From the NCBI GenBank assembly GCA_029582155.1, contig CM055901.1:44189080-44253079 (forward strand): 64,000 nt of DNA, read 5' to 3'. Shown in pieces: positions 57,457 through 64,000 of this stretch (positions within the stretch are counted from its first letter, which is position 1; each line of letters opens with the position of its first letter). This DNA is from Panopea generosa (Eukaryota > Mollusca > Bivalvia > Adapedonta > Hiatellidae). Below the pieces are notes generated by a model. It was not told where the DNA came from. It saw nothing but the letters and a program-made list of their open reading frames with translations, and did no database searches. The translations under genes and the position numbers were made by a program.

Positions 57457-58002
57457 GAACAAAAATAACTGTTTGCATATCCTTTTGGTATAAAAATAAG
57501 TTAATGTTTTATATTTTTAAGTTTTCTACCATTTACTTAGAATTTTATACTTATATAATTTATTTTATGTTCTTGATTTATATATCATTAAATATAATAA
57601 TAAGATATTTACTGTGCAACATACTTTTAAATATGTATTGTATATGGTACTACATAGAAATCAATAAATTCAATATAAAAAACTTGGGTACACATACACA
57701 AATTACCAGGGGCGATTAAACGATCGCTTAGTACGAGTATGCAGTCATGTAGAAGTTAGTTACTGATAACATTTTTATATTTGCAAAATGTAGATATATC
57801 ATTTTCAGAAACTAGTAAATATATAGATAATTACTGATATAGCAATTAGACAGATATATCATTCTCAGATACAAGTAAATATGTATTTAGTGACAGGTTT
57901 CAGTTTCACATTTGCATTATAAAGATATATCATGTTAACCTACTAGTTAATGCACTCCACCGATTTAGAAAACAATGGTTGTACAATGATTCTTTTAAAA
58001 GT
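57457..58002. other. Non-coding gap
   Basis: AT-rich. Shows a diverged direct repeat (AGATATATCATTTTCAGAAA, CTAGTAAATAT / CAGATATATCATTCTCAGAT, ACAAGTAAATAT) at about 57790-57880. No gene. Confidence 0.5.
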
Positions 58003-58130
58003 GTTAACATGGGGTTTTGTCCACTCTGTAAAAAGAAGTGTGGGGGGTTTTGTCCACTCTGATAAATTGTTGTAGGGGGGTTTGTTCACTCTATCTAAAA
58101 CAGTGTAGGGGTTTTTGTCCGTCTTACAGA
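58003..58130 (+). repeat. Short G-rich tandem repeat, about 4 copies
   Basis: Units of about 36-40 bp around GTGTGGGGGGTTTTGTCCAC, TCT, with variants TTGTTCACTCT and TTTTTGTCCGTCT. Confidence 0.8.
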
Positions 58131-58861
58131 AGGAAAAGCAACTGATTGAGATATTTGGTGAACGCTCGCGTAATAACGCAAAATCTCATTTTGAATTATC
58201 TTAACTTTCATTCTATTCATATTAGGGATACAAATAAAAATAGTTTAAAAACACAAAATGGTATTTCCTTGATATTGTTTCTATCATGCTGACAAAGAAT
58301 TGAAAATAAAATATGAGTTCTACGTTTCGCCATAATCATCAATGAATGACAAAAAACTGGAAAATAAATAACGGATGCAACTGTCAAATTATTAATTTCT
58401 GTTGGTACTGTTTCTTGTAACAATATTGAAGCAATATAAACATCTGTACACGTACACAAAGGAGACGATATGTTGTGAGATAGTTTCTATTAGGTGCTTT
58501 CCGTTAATAATAATTTGGTAATACTATTTTGATGCATCAATTACAATTGTACTCATAATTGGTTTAATCGCTGTATTGCACCCAAACTAGTGCGACATAT
58601 TGCGCGTCTCTATGGAGCATTTTAAAAGTTTTTATTTTGCATCTCCCTAACTTTGCCTCTTTTTGGGAACCTGCTGGCCACTTTTTGATATTTCAGAGAT
58701 GCTATTTGAAAATAAACAAACTTATAAGTCCCAGGTGCCACATTTAGAACAACTTCAAAGAGCTTCATGAAAGAATGCTTCACACCATATATGGTAAAAA
58801 TCTATTGAATTGTTGACATATGGACATACGATGGTTGAAAAGCAATCACATATATATCTGT
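58131..58861. other. Non-coding gap
   Basis: Unique sequence; no gene or repeat supported. Confidence 0.5.
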
Positions 58862-59240
58862 CTATATCTGTAGTTCATAGGTGTGTATTTCTGTCACAAA
58901 GATATGTGTCTGTAACAGAGGTGTGTATGTCTGTCACATAGGTGTGTATTTCTGTCACAAAGATATGTGTCTGTAACAGAGGTGTGTATGTCTGTCACAT
59001 AGGTGTGTATTTCTGTCACAAAGATATGTGTCTGTCACAAAGGTGTGTATGTCTGTCACATAGGTGTGTGTTTCTGTCACAAAGATGTGTGTCTGTCACA
59101 AAGGTGTGTATGTCTGTCACATAGGTGTGTGTTTCTGTCACAAAGGTGTGTATGTCTGTCACATAAGTGTGTATTTCTATCACAAATGTGTGTGTCTGTC
59201 ACAAAGGGGTGTATATCTGTCACAAAGGTGTATTGGTATC
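58862..59240 (+). repeat. 21-bp minisatellite, about 17 copies
   Basis: Unit GGTGTGTATGTCTGTCACAT, A alternates with GGTGTGTATTTCTGTCACAA, A, so the true period is often 42 or 63 bp. Open frames rich in Cys-Val-Ser-Val-Thr on the plus strand and Cys-Asp-Arg-His-Thr on the minus strand are artefacts. Confidence 0.93.
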
Positions 59241-59559
59241 CAGTTTGATCATATTGTATTGTACTGGCACATGCATTATATTTCTTTATTTCTATTAACG
59301 TTATAATGTATTTCATATATAGTGAAACAGTACTGGTGAATGGAATGATACACACAAGGAAACAATGTTGATTTGGTATGTTTTATAAAATATATAAATC
59401 TACTCCATCTAAAACAACAATATACAAGACTAACAATTCCATTACTTAAACAGCAATATACAATGTGAAGAGTAAAGTTGTCCCAATGCAGTCTTACTTA
59501 CCATGTACTATATACAGATAAAACATTTTCTGAATATGTGAGCCATCATCTTTTTTTTA
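59241..59559. other. Non-coding gap
   Basis: Nothing recognised. Confidence 0.5.
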
Positions 59560-59745
59560 ATGATTTTTAATGCGATTTTCAACAAATGACAGGTTATAAA
59601 TGGCATATCAGATTTGTTAGATGAGGAAGACCTCGGACTAAGCTTTGGGACAGAGCTGAGCTCAAACCCATGACCATGGCAATGAGAGGTTAGATGATAT
59701 TAGATAACAATGCCTTAAGCCATTGGACTACAAAGGACTCTTTGA
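59560..59745 (-). mobile_element. tRNA-derived SINE, family D (reverse)
   Basis: Plus strand reads TTTTTAATGCGATTTTCAAC, TGGCATATCAGATTTGTTAG, GAGGAAGACCTCGGACTAAG, B-box complement CTCAAACCCATGACCATGGC and A-box complement GCCTTAAGCCATTGGACTAC. Confidence 0.75.
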
Positions 59746-60210
59746 GAGAGCTGTCATCTCAGATGAGATAAAATGAATGGAAGAAAAAACACAATTAAAT
59801 GTTTCTGTCTTTTCTATCATTCATATGCATGGGGCATAAAAGCACAAACCCATAATTTCTATTTATACCCTATAATTTAAAAACTATTCCCAAGAGACGA
59901 AAAATAAATTTTCGATAAACAATTTCATTTGTATAAGCAAGTTTCAAGTCAATATATGCAATGGTTACTGAGACAGGGACTTGCATGCAGAACTTTAACC
60001 AAGGTGTGTCGCCAACGTCTGGGTGAGTAGAATAGCTCTCTTTATTCTCTGAATAGTCCAGCTAAAAGTCCTTGCCGCATATGATCAATTTGGCGGTGAT
60101 CATGCCGACATAAGCAGGGCTACGCCTTTTGGCATAAAGCCTGGCTTAAAACATTTAGTGACATGTAATGCATATTGCAGACTAACAAACACCAAAGAAC
60201 TCCTGGATCA
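59746..60210. other. Non-coding gap
   Basis: Nothing recognised. Confidence 0.5.
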
Positions 60211-60425
60211 GGCCATTATAAATTAATTGCTAGATTATCATCCAAATTTTTCTTAAAAACGGGGAGGACGGAAAGTTTTTTTTTTATTTCTTTTTTTAAA
60301 CTTCTGATGATTTTTTAAAAAAAATGTTTTAAATTTTTTTTTTTATGAAAATAAAAAGATTCGGTGTGGCATAAAAATTAGGGGGCAGGCAGGCATGATA
60401 ATCTAGCAATTAATTTATTATAGCC
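60211..60425. mobile_element. MITE with about 30-bp terminal inverted repeats
   Basis: Left end GGCCATTATAAATTAATTGC, TAGATTATCAT; the right end reverse-complemented reads GGCTATAATAAATTAATTGC, TAGATTATCAT. Interior is 150 bp with T- and A-runs. Non-coding. Confidence 0.85.
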
Positions 60426-60896
60426 TTATTGTGAAACACATGTTATTCAGATACATGTACTTAGTAGAAGTTAAAACTGCAAAGGAGTGACAAATATTTA
60501 ATATCTACATATCATACCAGTAGTAATATTCCTATTCTTACACATATATCTGTATACCTGTATTAAACAATAGGTACACTGACATATAGAATAACATACT
60601 TGTGTATAACTTATTTAAAAATAACAAAACAGCACCTTAATGGCAATACTGACATTATTATCTTATGCAATGCTAAAAAATATAAAAAAATGTAAATATT
60701 CACTATATTAAAAAAAGTACAGCAATTTATACTACATGTATTAAAAAGCATATGGATTTACATTGAAAATATTTTTTTAAATTAGAATTAGAGACAAAAA
60801 AAAATAATTAGACAATTTGAAATGTAACAACAGCCAGTGCCAATGTTTTACAAGATAATATGATGTAATAACAACAAACATTTATAATAATAAATA
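60426..60896. other. Non-coding gap
   Basis: AT-rich; nothing recognised. Confidence 0.5.
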
Positions 60897-61842
60897 CAGT
60901 CGAAACTCGTTAAGAATTAAGAATTCCATGGGACCGTAAAAATAATTCGAAATATTCGGATTTCAATTTATCAGGAGTCTACTTTTGTGCAACTTTTTAC
61001 CATTACCCCACCCACTTCATAAATCGTTGAGAATATATGTGTACATGTAAATACCTATATTTGTTGTTTTTTACTCAAAATACTATGTTTTTCTTATATT
61101 TACACATAATATAAACTTTGTTTATATTGATGTGTATTGTGGAATTATCTTAAATCGTGGTAAATTGAACTGTTTACATACGTCATTTTCTTTTACGCAA
61201 ATGTATGTTGTGTGTTGTTTTCCATGTGAAGGCTAATTCTTTATTTGCCCAGGGAGTGAACATTGTAATTTTCTAAGTGTGCTATAATATATAAATAAAA
61301 TGTTTTTATACTTTTTATTTTCATGAATATAAAATAAAAAGAATATGTAACGGAATAAAAACACAGGTTATTTACAAGCAATGGTTACAACAACTTTACA
61401 AATAAAAATTAAGTCGAAAATATAGAACAAATGTCTTCTAAAACTTCATCACCCAAAGAGGAAGCAGCATTGTTTTCCTAATTAGCGTGTGTCGCTTGTG
61501 TTTGTATCATTACGATTTGATGACACAATTACCTTACCTGCCAAGACAGATACATGAAGCGATAAATTACAAGTATGGTATCAGCAATTATCACCTTCAG
61601 CGGTTTGCCGTTCATCTTCATACGGTAATAAAAATTTGAAATAACAAGTGAAAAATCAATAGATTTTAGGATGGAGGGACCGAAGGACGGATTCAAATAG
61701 TGAATAATTCGAATTACTGGAATTTGATATATCAGGAGTTAATTAATATAGAAATAGAAGGGGGGAAAAATTGGACCGAACTTCAAATTTAAGATAACCG
61801 GAATTTCGAAACATAAGAGTTTGAGTTAGCGAGTATCAACTG
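60897..61842. mobile_element. pogo-like non-autonomous element
   Basis: Ends CAGTCGAAACTCGTTAA (left) and, reverse-complemented, CAGTTGATACTCGCTAA (right), flanked by TA on both sides (60895-60896 and 61843-61844). Subterminal AATAATTCGAA and TTTATCAGGAGT / ATATATCAGGAGTTA words recur inside. 946 bp without a transposase frame. Confidence 0.8.
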
Positions 61843-62039
61843 TATAAATTTATACATACAAAAATGAAGGAAAACTATAAAAACAATTGTATGAGAACAT
61901 ATACCGATTGAAAACATTCGGCATACACAAACATAAGAACATTCATGTGAGCAGTTTGATAGTTTAGATATATAATAACATTATATCATCTCTATAAAAA
62001 ATATACTAGCACAGATAAAGGGAACCAAATGTAATGGAA
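61843..62039. other. Non-coding gap
   Basis: Nothing recognised. Confidence 0.5.
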
Positions 62040-62770
62040 GCAAAAACCAGAGGCCCAAATAGGCCTAAGTAGCTCACCGGATTTCACTTGTCACATCCTT
62101 TTAACATTTTGAAAAAGAATATGAAGAGTCCACTTACTTGGTTCCAATTGATCATAGCCCCCCTTTTTTTAACAAACTTAAAAAACTCTCACTAATATGG
62201 ATCTTTTTTATATACTATGAAGAAATTTGCCTCATCAGTTCTTGAGATGTTTGGAAATTCACATTGTTATCCCTTTCCCTGTCTCAATTGTGATGACCAA
62301 ACAATTTTTCAAATCCAAAGATGATTAATATATTTCCTAAAATAGATAAGAAACAGAACTTGATGTTTCCCTATAATGTTTCTATGTAAAAATCAAAGTC
62401 CCTTTACTGGGCAATAATGAACCTGAGTTTTTTTACGCACTTGAAAGCCCTACTCATAGGAATCATTTCTAGCAAATATGAACTAATTTGGCTGGCCTTT
62501 ATGGATATTTGATTCAATTCACTTTAAAGGACCCTGTCTCAAATGGTATGACAGTAGAATATTTTCAGATCTCATTATGATTAAAATAGTTCATAAAATA
62601 GCTGAGAGAATGAGAATTTCCTGTTTTCCCATAGTATTCCTATGTAAAAAATCAAAATATCAATACTGGACCACAATAAACCCAAACCCTTTATTTGAAC
62701 AAGCTTGGAACCCCTATCAGCTCATTGCCATGTGTCCCTTTAATGAAATATTGAAAAACAATATTATTAT
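62040..62770 (+). repeat. Interspersed repeat family F, forward orientation
   Basis: Opens AAACCAGAGGCCCAAATAGG, CCTAAGTAGCTCACCGG, a motif I associate with very abundant repeats in bivalve genomes (from memory). Internal segments recur within the element: TTCTATGTAAAAATCAAAGT and TTCCTATGTAAAAAATCAAA; TACTGGGCAATAATGAACC and TACTGGACCACAATAAACCC. No coding capacity. Confidence 0.6.
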
Positions 62771-64000
62771 AGTTATAATATTATGTCTTCTGTGACTATT
62801 ATAATAGTGTTACTTCTGTTTAAATGAATAAAAATATAAATTATTGACACAGATTTCTTGTTATATTAATACACAAAATATGTTAAATACTTTCTTAAAT
62901 ATCAAGTTCCTGGAATGTCAATAATGGGCGATTAATGTTTTCACATGGTTATACATGTATTGGTTGAAAGATGCATCCCCTATAACTTCCTATTCAATAA
63001 ATGATAAAAAGTTAATTGAATCACAATGGGGAAGGTCCCATTTGAAGATAATGCTGATTCCACTGTTTTAGTTTATATCATTTATGAGAAATTCGTTAAT
63101 ATACAGGTTAGCATTTTTGTTTTATTTGTCAATGTTTTAGCATAACCTGATACTGGCCACTGAGTGACTTTATTGCTGGTCGCAATTAAGTAATTGGTCA
63201 ACAAAATTAAAGAAATATACACATGAGAGACAAAATACAGTGTAAGTTATATCGATAATATACCATGTTTAATATAAATGTGCAGTTTTGTTGCTAAAAA
63301 AAAAAAAATATTGGTGATCCAATATCATAAACTATATTACTAGTGTTATGTTCTTATGGATTATGTGGTTGTTATGACATTGTTATTTCTGTTTAGATGT
63401 ACAAAAATATAAATTATGATGACACAAATTTCTTGTAAAATTACACAGAATCCAAATATTGGTGTGAAAATTGATAAAACAATGTATTACTACTTCTGAG
63501 AGTATAAACATGAAAATGACTGGGGAAAAAAAGCTGTTTACATAATTCTACAATTTTTACAATAAAAGGGTAAAACATAGATAGTATCAGAATATCCGTC
63601 TCCCCATGTACATTTGTCTAAAACAACTGGGTAAGTTTGGTTTCTAATCCGATAAAAACATGGATGCTATATGTTTTATATACACAACCAATTTCATACA
63701 ATTATGTTTTTGTTCCAACAATTCAAATGCACAGATAGGTATACAAATCATAGTAGATGTACATGTATACATCAACATGCTATAATTAGTTTAAATATTT
63801 AAAACAACACAATAAAAGTAAAAACTTCCAACAAAATTAAAAATAATATACATAGCCAACATAACATGTTTGGCTATGATTGCCATGGTATCATCAGTTA
63901 TATTTACTATCATGTAACCATAACACTGTGTATTCACAAAACATTTAAACTTGAGCATTCATTCAAGCAGGAATTTAACTATCAATTGACAATATCATTT
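62771..64000. other. Non-coding tail with a diverged local duplication
   Basis: About 62800-62900 and 63350-63450 share GTTA(C/T)TTCTGTTTA.ATG, A..AAAATATAAATTAT, TGACACA.ATTTCTTGT. No gene recognised up to the window end. Confidence 0.5.

Noticed and set aside
57447-57719. 90-codon Ile/Tyr-rich open frame
   Set aside because: AT-rich composition produces such frames; no RT or other motif, and it lies past the decayed motif C region of LINE copy 3.
58942-59355. Cys-rich small secreted-type peptides in the 21-bp array on either strand
   Set aside because: Cysteines come from the repeated TGTGT/ACACA text of the minisatellite; no signal peptide or unique sequence.

Overview
This window is eukaryotic, animal DNA. 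It is AT-rich and intron-rich, with tRNA-derived SINEs, MITEs, a decayed LINE and many minisatellites. The repeat style (including an interspersed repeat opening with an AGAGGCCCA-type motif) suggests a mollusc, probably a bivalve. That assignment is inference; no species-diagnostic gene is present.

One protein-coding gene is visible. It is a choline transporter-like protein of the SLC44/CTL family, closest by recall to SLC44A1 (CTL1), on the plus strand from about 572 to 37389. Fourteen coding exons were placed by hand from splice sites and unbroken reading phase. Using one of the two exon-2 versions they join into 556 codons plus a stop. The 5' end of the gene (roughly the first 100 residues by comparison with CTL1 length) lies upstream of the window. 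The reconstructed protein has the first extracellular loop, the family's transmembrane segments, the conserved Trp-Tyr-His-Leu-Ile-Gly-Leu block, the Cys-rich Cys-Leu-Trp-Cys-Leu-Glu-Lys block, the Asn-Phe-Cys micro-exon and a short hydrophilic tail.

Two observations stand out. (1) Exon 2 exists as two tandem 167-bp versions (7951-8117 and 9434-9600) with identical splice phases and about 50% protein identity. Only mutually exclusive use keeps the frame, so the gene probably makes two extracellular-loop isoforms. (2) The 3' part of exon 5 together with its splice donor has been amplified about 42 times as a 97-bp tandem array (22390-26475). This leaves dozens of donor-like sites downstream of the real one.

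The introns hold further arrays: 45 bp and 46 bp units (3.6-5.0 kb), 59 bp (14.2-15.5 kb), 41 bp (17.8-20.3 kb, ending about 24 bp before an exon), 87 bp (21.2-21.5 kb), 24 bp (33.5-34.7 kb) and a GT microsatellite (34.8 kb).

Downstream of the stop codon (37.4-64 kb) no further gene could be supported. This part holds a possible long 3' UTR, a 20-bp array, an 82-bp satellite that grew out of a SINE (44.9-47.1 kb), and a roughly 10-kb block (47.7-57.5 kb). In that block a 23-bp array plus a dead LINE (reverse transcriptase remnants) is present three times. It is followed by minisatellites, a pogo-like element, a MITE and other interspersed repeats. A SINE sits inside two of the three LINE copies, and the third copy keeps the empty site, which orders the events.
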